35,968 bases of DNA from an uncultured Acetatifactor sp. Its GTDB lineage: Bacteria > Bacillota > Clostridia > Lachnospirales > Lachnospiraceae. The stretch lies in assembly GCA_947631615.1 (NCBI GenBank), contig CANRLX010000022.1, positions 1-35,968 of the forward strand, read 5' to 3'. A program made the position numbers and the translations under genes. Positions 1 to 7,573 of this stretch are shown one piece after another; position 1 is the stretch's first letter, and each line of letters begins with the position of its first letter. The notes beneath the pieces are model-generated. The model searched no databases and was not told where the DNA came from. It saw only the letters and a list, made by a program, of their open reading frames with translations.

Positions 1-198
1 TACCTTTCTCAAAATGAAAATGTGGGTGCGCTTCGTCCAAAGGAATCCTATGACAAATTTTACAATTTGCTAACCAGCGGGAGGGCGTTTGAACTTGATA
101 AATTCCAGCCGGGGCAGACGGTAACAATCGGCGGAAAAGAGTATGTCCTGAACGAAAACAAAGGGATTGACATTGAGTATGGGGCAGAAGTTTATTGA
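1..198 (+). CDS. 3' end of an unidentified gene, probably from a mobile element (5' cut by window)
   Basis: Frame 1 is open from the window edge to a TGA at 196-198, giving 65 residues. The peptide is hydrophilic with a compact, beta-like end (GKEYVLNEN, then GIDIEYGAEVY). I do not recognise the family. The tone is reminiscent of accessory proteins of conjugative elements, but that is an impression, not a match. Base composition is clearly more AT-rich than the genes after position 1676, as is the nuclease gene that follows. No terminator is obvious after it. Confidence 0.5.
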   Translation, partial: YLSQNENVGALRPKESYDKFYNLLTSGRAFELDKFQPGQTVTIGGKEYVLNENKGIDIEYGAEVY

Positions 199-244
199 GG
201 TATAAAATAAAAGTCGAAGCAGGATTTAAAACAGGCAACAATAA

Positions 245-430
245 AATGAAATATCCGGTGTCATTCCCCGCCATTTCTATTCACGTCTTATCGATGTACC
301 CCGAATTAAGGGAACGTATGCAGAGGTAATCAGCTATAACAGGAAGAGCCTTGAAAGGGAGCTTCCGAACGAGCGCCGACAGCATAACAGACAACAGAGC
401 AGGACTAAGCGGAAGGAGGAAGAAATTTAA
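245..430 (+). pseudogene. Start-less ORF fragment with a very basic tail
   Basis: After an in-frame TAA at 242-244 this frame stays open to TAA at 428-430, about 61 codons. There is no plausible start codon or ribosome binding site near its 5' end. The peptide reads like the C-terminus of a larger protein: a folded-looking part (SRLIDVPRIKGTYAEVISYN) followed by a charged Arg/Lys/Gln tail. It is in a different frame from the gene ending at 198, so it could be a decayed continuation of the same element or an unrelated scar. Family not recognised. Confidence 0.35.
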
Positions 431-441
431 TGGGAATTTTA

Positions 442-470
442 TTGTAAAGATAGGCGTTTTTTTGTATAAT
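442..470 (+). promoter_or_regulatory. Sigma-A promoter for the Rpn-like gene
   Basis: TTGTAA at 442-447, a 17-base spacer and TATAAT at 465-470, the latter preceded by TG (extended -10). It lies about 68 bases ahead of the GTG start at 538 and is the only good promoter in this stretch. Confidence 0.6.
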
Positions 471-537
471 TGAAGTGTAGCAGGAGTAAGCTATATCATA
501 TCTTTTGCCATAGATTTTAAGAAATCGAGGTGATAAG

Positions 538-1413
538 GTGCAGGACGATACAAGGCAGACACAGGAAGTCAATGGGACACGTCCCATGGCAAAGCGTACC
601 GCAAAAAACAGTGTGTTCCTTGACCTTTTCCAAAATAAAAGTTATCTGCTAAAGCTATATAAAACACTTCACCCAGAGGACATCACAGCAACAGAAGATT
701 CTCTTACAGACGTGACGATTACAAATGTATTGACGGATAATCTGTATAATGACTTAGGCTTTATTGTCAACAATAAGTTGATGATCCTTGTAGAAGCACA
801 GTCTACATGGACAGTGAATATTTTAGTAAGAGTTTTGCTATATCTTGCTCAAAGTTATCATGAATATTTTCAGCGCACGAACCAAAACTATTACAAAAGC
901 AAGAAAGTGAAAATGCCGAAGCCTGAACTTTATGTGATTTTTACAGGAAACAAAGGGCGAAAACCCGATAAAATATCTTTGTCACAAGAATTTTTTGAGG
1001 GTGCAGATATCGACATTGAGGTAAAAGCAAAGGTTATCTATGAAAGCGATAAGGACGACATCATCAATCAGTACATTATTTTCTGTAAAGTTTTTAATGA
1101 GCAGACAAAACAGCATGGAATGACACAAAAAGCAGTTACGGAAACAATTCGCATATGCAAGGACAGGAATGTTTTAAGGGAATATTTGCTTGATAGAGAA
1201 AAGGAGGTTGTGACGATTATGATGAGTTTGTTTGATGAAGAACAGATAATGAAGTCGTTTATCAAGAGTGAGCGATACGAAGAAACAAAGGAAAATGCCC
1301 GTAGGCTTTTGAAATTAGGAAAGATAAAAATTGATGAAGTATCGGATTGTTTTCCTGATTTGATTGACAGTGACATCAAAGAATTAGAAGCCGAAATTAT
1401 GCAGCTGGCATAA
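538..1413 (+). CDS. Rpn/YhgA-like PD-(D/E)XK nuclease (transposase-like)
   Basis: 291 residues. The N-terminal part carries the family hallmark of a short segment (KNSVFLDLF) followed by YNDLGFIVNNKLMILVEAQS at residues ~77-96. This holds the Asp and the Glu-x-Gln of a PD-(D/E)XK nuclease core (D78, E92-x-Q94). The C-terminal third is helical and charged and ends in the repeat-like LLKLGKIKIDEVSDCFPD often seen in this family. Such proteins (Rpn, recombination-promoting nuclease) are DNA endonucleases linked to recombination or phage defence and are common next to mobile elements. The chosen start is GTG 538, with GAGGTGA at 527-533. ATG 586 is an alternative that would begin just before the conserved block. 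The gene is much more AT-rich than the chromosome-like genes downstream, which suggests transfer. It has its own promoter and terminator. Confidence 0.75.
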   Translation: MQDDTRQTQEVNGTRPMAKRTAKNSVFLDLFQNKSYLLKLYKTLHPEDITATEDSLTDVTITNVLTDNLYNDLGFIVNNKLMILVEAQSTWTVNILVRVLLYLAQSYHEYFQRTNQNYYKSKKVKMPKPELYVIFTGNKGRKPDKISLSQEFFEGADIDIEVKAKVIYESDKDDIINQYIIFCKVFNEQTKQHGMTQKAVTETIRICKDRNVLREYLLDREKEVVTIMMSLFDEEQIMKSFIKSERYEETKENARRLLKLGKIKIDEVSDCFPDLIDSDIKELEAEIMQLA

Positions 1414-1442
1414 TCAATAATTTAATATCAAAATAACAGCGT

Positions 1443-1485
1443 AAAGGCGCATGGAACAGTAAATTGTAAACCATGTGCCTTTTTT
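1443..1485 (+). terminator. Rho-independent terminator after the Rpn-like gene
   Basis: AAGGCGCATGG (1444-1454) pairs with CCATGTGCCT and the first T of the run (1471-1481), with one G-T pair, around a 16-base loop. It runs directly into TTTTT. Confidence 0.8.
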
Positions 1486-1503
1486 GTGTTCAAAGGAGGA
1501 ACA

Positions 1504-1542
1504 ATGGGCGATATCGCATATTGTGGTGTTAAAATGAAATAA
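1504..1542 (+). other. Orphan ribosome binding site plus 12-codon ORF (gene-start remnant)
   Basis: AAAGGAGGA at 1492-1500 stands at good distance from ATG 1504, which opens only twelve codons (MGDIAYCGVKMK) before TAA. A strong start signal with almost no gene behind it looks like the truncated 5' end of a lost gene at the edge of the AT-rich block. A tiny leader peptide is the alternative. No function is claimed. Confidence 0.25.
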
Positions 1543-1566
1543 ACACAAAATGTAGTGTAAAATTTG

Positions 1567-1598
1567 TTGTATCGAGATATATTTTATGTTAATATAAT
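1567..1598 (+). promoter_or_regulatory. Probable promoter for the PAS gene
   Basis: TTGTAT at 1567-1572, then after 17 bases TAATAT (1590-1595), overlapped by a TATAAT (1593-1598). It is 78 bases upstream of the start at 1676 in a very AT-rich stretch, so chance matches are likely. Confidence 0.4.
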
Positions 1599-1675
1599 AA
1601 TGTATTGTCATATATAACCTGGAGGTCATAGTCGGTCGTTTTTTACAAAAGAGGAAAAAGGAAGGGAGATTTTGA

Positions 1676-2359
1676 ATGGTACAAAATAAAAGCTATTGGG
1701 TCCTGTCCGGTGTCGGGGGATTGGGGTTCTTTGTGTGTGCGGCGTTCAGCACGATACGTCTCTGCCAGATCAACGCAAGGTTTGTGGCTGAGACGGGAAT
1801 GTCCGTGCTGCGGGAGTTTTTGTCCCTGACGCTGGGCATTACGGCGGGATTCAGTTGTCTGATGGTTTGTGTCTGGGGCATGATGCACATCCGGAATACA
1901 AGGCTGTATGCGGAAAACCAGCTGATCCATGCGATCGGGGCGTCCGGACGCAATCTGTTCCTGGAATACTGGGATAAGACAAAAAAGCAGCGCTGGCTGG
2001 GGGACGCGGAGCATATTTTTCGGGCGAAGGAGGGGAATATGACGCTGGAGGAGCTGGTGCATCCGGACGATTATCCCTTGCTGAAGCAGCAGATGGAGGA
2101 CGTAAAGCGGGGAATATTTTACACGGTGGACGTGCGGCTTCGGGATGTGGATGGAAGATACCGCATCTGCAGCTTTCAGATGATCCCGATCCGGAGGGAG
2201 ATCGGAAGACCGATGCGGATCCTTGGGATCGCCCAGGATGTGGATGCGGAGCGCAAGAGGACCCAGAAGCTGATCGAGGAGCGGAACCGCCTGGCGTACT
2301 GTCTGAGAGAGATGTGCGGGGACAGCGGAGCTTATGCGGAATACCGCATATCTCTTTGA
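1676..2359 (+). CDS. Membrane-anchored PAS-domain protein lacking an output domain
   Basis: 227 residues. Two hydrophobic segments (about residues 8-28 and 45-70) give an N-terminal membrane anchor. Residues ~75-205 form a PAS fold: a PAS_3-like core with LEELVHPDDYPLLKQQM, then the RLRDVDGRYRICSF strand pair and GIAQDVDAE as the PAC end. A short amphipathic helix (RKRTQKLIEERNRL) follows. In comparable proteins this helix leads into a GGDEF, kinase or other output domain, but here the frame stops 24 residues later. It may be a stand-alone sensor or a truncated diguanylate cyclase or kinase. The start has AAGGGAG 8 bases upstream. The next gene begins about 100 bases downstream in another frame and does not contain a recognisable output domain. 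Confidence 0.65.
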   Translation: MVQNKSYWVLSGVGGLGFFVCAAFSTIRLCQINARFVAETGMSVLREFLSLTLGITAGFSCLMVCVWGMMHIRNTRLYAENQLIHAIGASGRNLFLEYWDKTKKQRWLGDAEHIFRAKEGNMTLEELVHPDDYPLLKQQMEDVKRGIFYTVDVRLRDVDGRYRICSFQMIPIRREIGRPMRILGIAQDVDAERKRTQKLIEERNRLAYCLREMCGDSGAYAEYRISL

Positions 2360-2457
2360 ACGCGCCTTCTTGGGCTTGCTTTTCCGCGAAAAAGGCGATA
2401 CAGTTATTACAGTGGATCGGGGAGCGGATGAGAGGCGGGGTACGAAGGGAGAACGGT

Positions 2458-3027
2458 ATGGGCGAGGGAAAGGACTATTTCAATCAGGCTTTGTCGGATT
2501 TTATGTTTGAGGCAGCCAGCGGCGGCGCTATCCGTCATTTGACGGATATGGGATATTCCGTGGATCAGATCCTGGGAAAGCTCTCCTTTCCCACGCCCAG
2601 GGAACGGGTGGAGAAGACAGTGTACCGGCATATGAGGGAGACCGGCCTTTTGCTGTCCGAGCTTTCAGTTCGGGAGACGGATTTCCATGTCTCGGTGCTG
2701 GAAGCACGGTATGCGGATCAGATCAGCGCCCGTTTTTTAAAGCTGTTGGAGCAAAACGGGGAAAAGAGCGCCTACCTGGAATGTACCTATGGAAGCCTGC
2801 AGAGGAGGGAGCCTGCCCGATGGGAGGCCCTTTTGTCCTGCCTCAATTCCAGAGAGCGGGAATATCTTTGCGGGGTGCGCTGGGAGAGGGATGTCATGTA
2901 TCATCGGCTGAACAGCCGGATGCGCGAGATCGCCGTAAAACTGGCGCTTGTGGGAAAGACGCAACAGCGCTGCTTTTTTCTGGAGCGGAGGGAGATGCTG
3001 GTGGTTTACGGGAGTTTGGAAGAATGA
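2458..3027 (+). CDS. Unknown 189-residue protein downstream of the PAS sensor
   Basis: I do not recognise this family. The start is ATG 2458, with AAGGGAGA about six bases upstream; longer versions of the frame have no ribosome binding site. The protein is soluble, charged and probably mostly helical. Notable parts are an N-terminal segment FNQALSDFMFEAASGGAIRH, a block with FPTPRERVEKTVYRHMRETG, and a C-terminal LNSREREYLCGVRWERDV region. There is no transmembrane helix, signal peptide or recognisable HTH. The placement directly after the PAS membrane protein (98 bases, no clear terminator between them) suggests co-transcription and possibly a shared signalling role, but this is inference only. 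Confidence 0.6.
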   Translation: MGEGKDYFNQALSDFMFEAASGGAIRHLTDMGYSVDQILGKLSFPTPRERVEKTVYRHMRETGLLLSELSVRETDFHVSVLEARYADQISARFLKLLEQNGEKSAYLECTYGSLQRREPARWEALLSCLNSREREYLCGVRWERDVMYHRLNSRMREIAVKLALVGKTQQRCFFLERREMLVVYGSLEE

Positions 3028-3074
3028 TCCGGTCCGGCAGTTTCTTTTTTGTTTATATATTGTTTACAATTTGT

Positions 3075-3101
3075 TTAGCACTCACCTGTTGACATTGCTA
3101 A
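3075..3101 (+). promoter_or_regulatory. CIRCE-like HrcA operator
   Basis: TTAGCACTC (3075-3083), exactly nine bases, then CATTGCTAA (3093-3101). The left arm matches the CIRCE consensus fully. The right arm matches GAGTGCTAA at seven of nine positions. It overlaps the -35 box of the hsp20 promoter, where a bound HrcA repressor would block RNA polymerase. Confidence 0.65.
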
Positions 3102-3117
3102 TAATGCGTGCTATATT
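3089..3117 (+). promoter_or_regulatory. hsp20 promoter
   Basis: TTGACA (3089-3094), 17-base spacer, TATATT (3112-3117). It is near consensus and lies 97 bases upstream of the Hsp20 start, inside and just after the CIRCE-like element. Confidence 0.75.
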
Positions 3118-3214
3118 ACATATAGAACAAAGGAACAGAGGAAAGAAAAAGAATGTTCCGGAGTGAAAAGGTTCATAATAAAACATATCATAAAAGGAAA
3201 AGGAGAGATGACTT

Positions 3215-3670
3215 ATGATGTTACCGAGCGCAACCACATTAAACAACTTTTTTGGAGAGAACTTTTTTGACGACGACTGGATGAATTTCCCCTTCGGAAA
3301 CGACTGGTTTGGAAGAGGAAAGAGCGCGTCCCAGATGATGAAGACCGATATTCGGGAAAACGGCGACAGCTACGATATGCTGATCGATCTGCCGGGCTTC
3401 TCCAAGGAGGATCTGGGGGTGAAGCTGGAAAACGGTTACCTGACGATCTCCGCTTCCCGAAACGGGAATCAGGACGAGAACGACGAAAACGGGAAGTTTA
3501 TACGGAGGGAGAGATATTCCGGAACCATGAGCCGTAGCTTCTATGTGGGAGACGGAGTGACCCAGGAGGAGGTTAAGGCGAGATATGAAAACGGCATCCT
3601 GAAACTGACCGTTCCGAAGAAGGAGACCGCACAGGAAGAGAAAACGCCCTATATCGCCATCGAGGGCTAA
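3215..3670 (+). CDS. Hsp20/alpha-crystallin family small heat-shock protein
   Basis: 151 residues, a normal size for a bacterial small heat-shock protein. These proteins form oligomers in the cytoplasm and hold unfolding proteins in a refoldable state without ATP. The alpha-crystallin domain spans about residues 40-138. It includes DMLIDLPGFSKEDL, the GVKLENGYLTISASR strand pair, and the family-typical end YENGILKLTVPKKE. A C-terminal I-x-I motif (YIAIEG) matches the oligomer-contact motif of the family. The start has AAGGAGAG upstream; two ATG codons in a row (3215, 3218) leave a one-residue ambiguity. It is a single-gene unit with its own promoter, a CIRCE-like operator and a strong terminator, so control by HrcA is the obvious inference. 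Confidence 0.93.
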   Translation: MMLPSATTLNNFFGENFFDDDWMNFPFGNDWFGRGKSASQMMKTDIRENGDSYDMLIDLPGFSKEDLGVKLENGYLTISASRNGNQDENDENGKFIRRERYSGTMSRSFYVGDGVTQEEVKARYENGILKLTVPKKETAQEEKTPYIAIEG

Positions 3671-3701
3671 AAACAAACTCCGTAGTCGGATAGGACAGTG
3701 C

Positions 3702-3751
3702 CCCTGGGGCAGACAAGGCAAAGAAGCCAAGCCTGCCCCAGGGTTTTTTTT
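3702..3751 (+). terminator. Strong terminator after hsp20
   Basis: CCCTGGGGCAG (3702-3712) pairs perfectly with CTGCCCCAGGG (3733-3743), followed by eight T. A small inner GGC/GCC pairing extends the hairpin. Confidence 0.92.
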
Positions 3752-3822
3752 GCGTTTGATCCAGGAGCTCCTTCGGGGAACCCCCTCCGGAAATTAAAAT
3801 CCGTGCGGCGTATGGAAAGAAC

Positions 3823-3852
3823 TTGGAATTGCCAAGGAGGAGGCGATATGTT
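3823..3852 (+). promoter_or_regulatory. Possible promoter of the GT-C operon
   Basis: TTGGAA (3823-3828), 18 bases, TATGTT (3847-3852). It is the best candidate between the hsp20 terminator and the start at 3908, but both boxes are imperfect. The stretch also holds AAGGAGGAGG followed by a four-codon ATG-to-TGA frame at 3848. Confidence 0.3.
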
Positions 3853-3907
3853 AAACTGATTATGGTTCGGAAGGAGAACCGTTAAAAACGGAGAAAGTGG
3901 TATTTTT

Positions 3908-5503
3908 ATGAAACGTTGGAAGCGGACAAAGGAAAATCTGTTGTTGGGCGGAGCGCTCCTGCTCCTCGCAATATACCTGGGAGTGTTCTTTTATCTGAAT
4001 ATGGCAAAATACGCACAGCACGTGGACTCGGACATCGCTGCGGAGGCGCTGCTGGCCCGGGAGATCTGGACGGAGAAGACGCTGACGCCGGACGACTGGG
4101 TGGGGAGCACGGAGCGGTATCTGTTTGGGATGCCCATGCTGGCCTCGGTCTTCTACGGGATGACGGGCAGTATGCAGACGGCGGCGGGGATCGCCTGCGT
4201 GCTGATCGGCGCAGCGTTTTCCGCGGTCTTTTACTGGTTTTTGAGAAGGCTTGGCCTGTCCCCGCTGGCTTCGGCGGTCTCTCTGCTGGCGCTTTGCGCG
4301 CTGCCGGTCAACGGCCTGCGAAACGACGGACAGATGGTGCCCTTTGTGATGCTGCTTCTCTTTGTATTTGCGGATTATTATGCGCTGCACAGTATTCTGA
4401 TCTGTCTCACCATCCTGTTTTACCTTCACCTGAAGGAGCGGGGAAGGGTGAACCGGCGGGACGGCGTTTTGTGGTTTTTCCTGTTTGTGGCGACCACAGT
4501 GCTCGCCTGCGGCGGGCAGAGGTGCCTGCAGATGGTGGTGCTTCCCCTTGTGATACTGGAGGCCGTGGCGCTCTTTTTGGAATCCAAGCGTTTTACGGAA
4601 AAGCTTCCCCGAGGGCGCTTCCTTGCTTCCGGCTTTGCGGGGACGCAGATGGTGGCCTATCTGATCTCCACACGGTATCGGGGACAAGCCGACTATGTGG
4701 TCTTTTTGAACCGGCCCCAGGAGGCGGTGCACCGGCTGTTTGAGACGGTACCAGCCGCCATACTGGAGGGATTCGGCGTGGCCGGAAATGCCCGGGTGGG
4801 AACGCTGGCCTCGGTGATGCAGATCCTGATCTGGGCGTTTCTTGGGCTGGTGGGCTATGGGCTCGTGAGAATGATACGGGGGGGCAGGAACATACCGGAC
4901 AGGCAGAAAAGCGCGCTGGCGCTTTTGCTGACGTCCCTGGGGATCACGGCGTTTATCGTGGTGATGACCTCCGCGGAGGCGGCCCACAATTATTTTCTGG
5001 TGTCCTGGTTTGCGGCGGTTTTAGTGACCGGAATCCTGATCGATGATTTCCGCAGGGAAAAGTCGGCGTTTTCTGCGGTTATCTGCCTGGCTGTGTGCCT
5101 CTTTGCCCTCCTGAATCTCAGGTACACCTACCGAGATGCGGTCACCACCACGGACAACCTGAAGGAGTACGAGGAAGTGGCGGACTTTCTGATCGGGGAG
5201 GGGATTGAATACGGCTACGCGGAATTTTGGGATGCGGAGCGCATCTGCCTGATACGGGACGGCGCGGTGACGATGGGCCACACTTATCTGATCGAGGATC
5301 CGAAGATGTACTGGTGGATCACCTCCACCAAGTGGTATCCGCCGAATCTGCCGGAGCATATGAGGACGGCATACGTGGTAAAGACAGAGAAAAAGGACGT
5401 GTTTGAGGCGCGGTTTGCAGAGACGCAGGACATGGAGCTTGCGTTTGAGAACGAGGCGTTCGCGGTTTATCTGAGCGATACCAACTATGTGAAAATACAG
5501 TAA
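3908..5503 (+). CDS. Polytopic membrane protein, GT-C glycosyltransferase-like (first of operon)
   Basis: 531 residues with about ten to eleven hydrophobic segments, the first at residues ~11-30. The loop right after it carries HVDSD (Asp40, Asp42), the position and form of the acidic D-x-D motif that GT-C transferases place in their first outer loop to bind a lipid-linked sugar donor. Further helices cluster around residues 75-240 and 290-400. About 125 residues at the C-terminus (from DNLKEYEEVADFL) are soluble, with several aromatic residues, probably an extracytoplasmic domain. I infer a polyprenyl-phosphate-sugar dependent transferase; the acceptor is unknown. It starts the operon, 15 bases before a second protein of the same layout. 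GGAGAAAG lies about 11 bases before the ATG. A flippase or polymerase-like membrane protein is the alternative. Confidence 0.6.
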   Translation: MKRWKRTKENLLLGGALLLLAIYLGVFFYLNMAKYAQHVDSDIAAEALLAREIWTEKTLTPDDWVGSTERYLFGMPMLASVFYGMTGSMQTAAGIACVLIGAAFSAVFYWFLRRLGLSPLASAVSLLALCALPVNGLRNDGQMVPFVMLLLFVFADYYALHSILICLTILFYLHLKERGRVNRRDGVLWFFLFVATTVLACGGQRCLQMVVLPLVILEAVALFLESKRFTEKLPRGRFLASGFAGTQMVAYLISTRYRGQADYVVFLNRPQEAVHRLFETVPAAILEGFGVAGNARVGTLASVMQILIWAFLGLVGYGLVRMIRGGRNIPDRQKSALALLLTSLGITAFIVVMTSAEAAHNYFLVSWFAAVLVTGILIDDFRREKSAFSAVICLAVCLFALLNLRYTYRDAVTTTDNLKEYEEVADFLIGEGIEYGYAEFWDAERICLIRDGAVTMGHTYLIEDPKMYWWITSTKWYPPNLPEHMRTAYVVKTEKKDVFEARFAETQDMELAFENEAFAVYLSDTNYVKIQ

Positions 5504-5518
5504 AAAGGAAGGATGTTC

Positions 5519-7093
5519 ATGCGCAAAAAGGGTTATGGCTTCGCGGTGTCGGCTCTTTTGGCCTGCGCCCTGCTGATCTCGCTTTTTTTGGCGCTTAACG
5601 GCGTTCAATATTCGTACTATTCCCAGACGGACTACAGCCGGATCGTGCTGGTGAAGGATTCCGCGCTGCGGCAGTCGGCGTTTTTTGTGCTGGCTGCGGC
5701 GGTCACGGCGGCGCTGGGAGCGCTGCTTGGCAAGCTGAGCCCCAGGACGCAGGAGAGAATCGGCCTCGGCGTGCTTCTCTTTGCCTGCGTCTGGTTCCTG
5801 CTCATAGGCTCCTTCTATGTCAGGGGCAATCCGTATTATCCGGAGGGGGATCAGCTGAACACCACCGCGGGCGCCTACTACAATCGACAGGGAAATTTCA
5901 GTATGCTGTCCCCGGGCGGATATATCGGCATGTATCAGCAGCAAAAGGGCCTGATGTTTTTCTATGAGCTTTTGTTTTCCGTGTTCGGGGATTTCGCCTA
6001 TGGGGAGGCCAAGCAGATCCACGTGCTTCTGGGAGTGGTGCTGTTGGTGTCCGGCCACGGATTTCTGAAGCTCCACACGGGAAGGGCGCTTCCGGGGATC
6101 CTGTTTGACGTCCTTTTGATATTCTGTATGCCGTTTCTTCTGTATCTGCCGTATATTTACGGGGACATTCCCGCCATCTGCCTGTGTATGGCGATGTTCT
6201 GGGCGCTGGCCGCCTACGGAAAAAAACGGAAGAAACGGTTTCTTGTGATCGCCGCGCTCCTTTCGGGGGCTGCGCTTTTGTTTCGCATGAATACCTGGAT
6301 CGTCCTCATCGCCGTGGCCATTGGGCTTGGGCTTTTGGCCTGGAAATGGGGGAGATGGCGGGTCCTTTTGGCGGCCCTTCTGATCGTCCTCTCGGCGGAG
6401 GGCGCGGTAAAGGCGGTGGACGTGATGTACGAGGTCCGCTCCGGCTATGAGAGCGGGATCGGGATCCCCAGCGTCCTGTGGATCGCTATGGGGCTTCAGG
6501 AGACCGACGGCAGCCCCGGGGTCTACAACCGATATCAGCAGAGCGTGTTTGCGGAGTATCATTTTGAGCGGGAGCCGGCGGCCCAGGAGGGAAGAAACTA
6601 CATTCGGGGGAGGCTCAAGGAGCTTGTAAAAAGACCGGATGTGATGGCGGATTTCTTTCGGAGAAAGCTTATGATGCAGTGGCTGGAGCCTTTGTATGAG
6701 AGCCTGTACGCCACCAAAAGTTTTGAGGAGGAGCGTCCGGTGCCGGACTGGGTGGAGGAGCTGTACTACGGCGGGCTGCACGACAGTGTCTGGAAGGCGG
6801 CGAACTATTATCAGAGCGTTGTCTATCTGGCGTTTGCCGTGTTTGTGGCGGGCAGCCTGTGGGAGAGGGAAAGGGGCCAGAGGGACGGCACCTTCTATAT
6901 CCCGCTGATCGCCGTGGTGGGCGGATTTCTGTTCAGCGTGATCTGGGAGAGCCAGTGCCGCTATGTGCTCCCCTACTATATGTTCCTGCTTTTGTACGCT
7001 CCTCTGGGCCTGGAGAAGGCCGCAGACGTGTTGGTGAGCGCGGGAAAGCGGCTGTTTCTCTTAATCGGGAACAGAAAGGGGGAGACGCGGTGA
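5519..7093 (+). CDS. Polytopic membrane protein, GT-C glycosyltransferase-like (second of operon)
   Basis: 524 residues, start chosen at ATG 5519 because AAGGAAGG lies six bases upstream; ATG 5513 directly abuts that site. There are about ten to eleven transmembrane segments. After the third one the loop RGNPYYPEGDQLN holds an acidic E109-x-D111, in the place where GT-C enzymes carry their donor-binding acidic pair. A cytoplasmic-looking Lys/Arg patch (KKRKKR) follows the central helices. A large outer loop (about residues 305-425) is rich in Tyr, Trp and Glu, as expected for an acceptor-binding face. The layout resembles ArnT/PMT-type transferases. Its TGA overlaps the GTG of the next gene by four bases, so the two are translationally coupled. 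The specific sugar and acceptor cannot be read from sequence. Confidence 0.6.
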   Translation: MRKKGYGFAVSALLACALLISLFLALNGVQYSYYSQTDYSRIVLVKDSALRQSAFFVLAAAVTAALGALLGKLSPRTQERIGLGVLLFACVWFLLIGSFYVRGNPYYPEGDQLNTTAGAYYNRQGNFSMLSPGGYIGMYQQQKGLMFFYELLFSVFGDFAYGEAKQIHVLLGVVLLVSGHGFLKLHTGRALPGILFDVLLIFCMPFLLYLPYIYGDIPAICLCMAMFWALAAYGKKRKKRFLVIAALLSGAALLFRMNTWIVLIAVAIGLGLLAWKWGRWRVLLAALLIVLSAEGAVKAVDVMYEVRSGYESGIGIPSVLWIAMGLQETDGSPGVYNRYQQSVFAEYHFEREPAAQEGRNYIRGRLKELVKRPDVMADFFRRKLMMQWLEPLYESLYATKSFEEERPVPDWVEELYYGGLHDSVWKAANYYQSVVYLAFAVFVAGSLWERERGQRDGTFYIPLIAVVGGFLFSVIWESQCRYVLPYYMFLLLYAPLGLEKAADVLVSAGKRLFLLIGNRKGETR

Positions 7094-7545
7094 TTGCGGC
7101 GGTCGGTATCGGGATAATGGGCGCGGTGTTTTTCGGGGATCTTGCGATCAAGGAGCGCGTGGAAAGGAAGTCCCGCGAGGGGGAGAAGCGGGCGCTTTTT
7201 GGGGGAAAGCTGATTTTGAGCAAATTTCACAATCGGGGGATGTTACTGAGCGTGATGAAGGACAGAAGGCGGGTGGTGGCGGCGCTTTCGCTTCTGCTTG
7301 CGCTGCTCTCGGCGGTTCTGTGGATCGTCACCCTTGGTCAAAAGGGAAACGATCTGCTCCGGACGGGGCTTGCCCTGCTTGTGGGCGGGGGCTTCAGCAA
7401 TACCTACGACCGCCTTCGCAGAAAATATGTAGTGGATTATCTAAGCCTTGGAGTGGGGCCGAAGTGGCTGCGCAGAGTGGTGTTTAATCTTTCGGATCTT
7501 TGCATTATGCTGGGCGCGCTGATGATAACGCTGGGAGCGGTATAG
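7090..7545 (+). CDS. lspA: Signal peptidase II (LspA) homologue
   Basis: 151 residues, starting at GTG 7090 inside the end of the upstream gene (four-base overlap). LspA cleaves prolipoproteins in the membrane after lipidation. Family boxes visible in order are D17-x3-K21 in the first helix, HNRG at residues 47-50 in the place of the N-x-G box, SNTYDR with Asp107, VVDYL, and FNLSD with Asp136. Asp107 and Asp136 match the two catalytic aspartates in sequence context and spacing. There are four hydrophobic segments, as expected. The box after HNRG is MLLSVM rather than the usual AAFG-type, and the Gly before the catalytic Asn is Ser, so this is a divergent member, perhaps a second LspA with a narrow substrate range. 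Linkage to two GT-C-like proteins is unusual. Confidence 0.75.
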   Translation: MIAAVGIGIMGAVFFGDLAIKERVERKSREGEKRALFGGKLILSKFHNRGMLLSVMKDRRRVVAALSLLLALLSAVLWIVTLGQKGNDLLRTGLALLVGGGFSNTYDRLRRKYVVDYLSLGVGPKWLRRVVFNLSDLCIMLGALMITLGAV

Positions 7546-7559
7546 CTCCCAGCGTTTTT
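7529..7559 (+). terminator. Terminator overlapping the lspA stop codon
   Basis: CGCTGGGAGC (7529-7538) and GCTCCCAGCG (7545-7554) form a perfect 10-bp stem with a six-base loop and then TTTTT. The stop codon TAG sits in the loop and first base of the right arm. Confidence 0.88.
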
Positions 7560-7573
7560 GGGTCTTTCGGTCT

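Noticed and set aside
3848..3859. Start-stop leader peptide (ATG, two codons, TGA) with a strong ribosome binding site
   Set aside because: Three residues is too short to support, and the site may be chance or part of a promoter.
5021..6781. Open frame of about 586 codons on the minus strand
   Set aside because: Shadow of the two GT-C-like genes; it is Gln/His/Arg-rich and crosses a real gene boundary.
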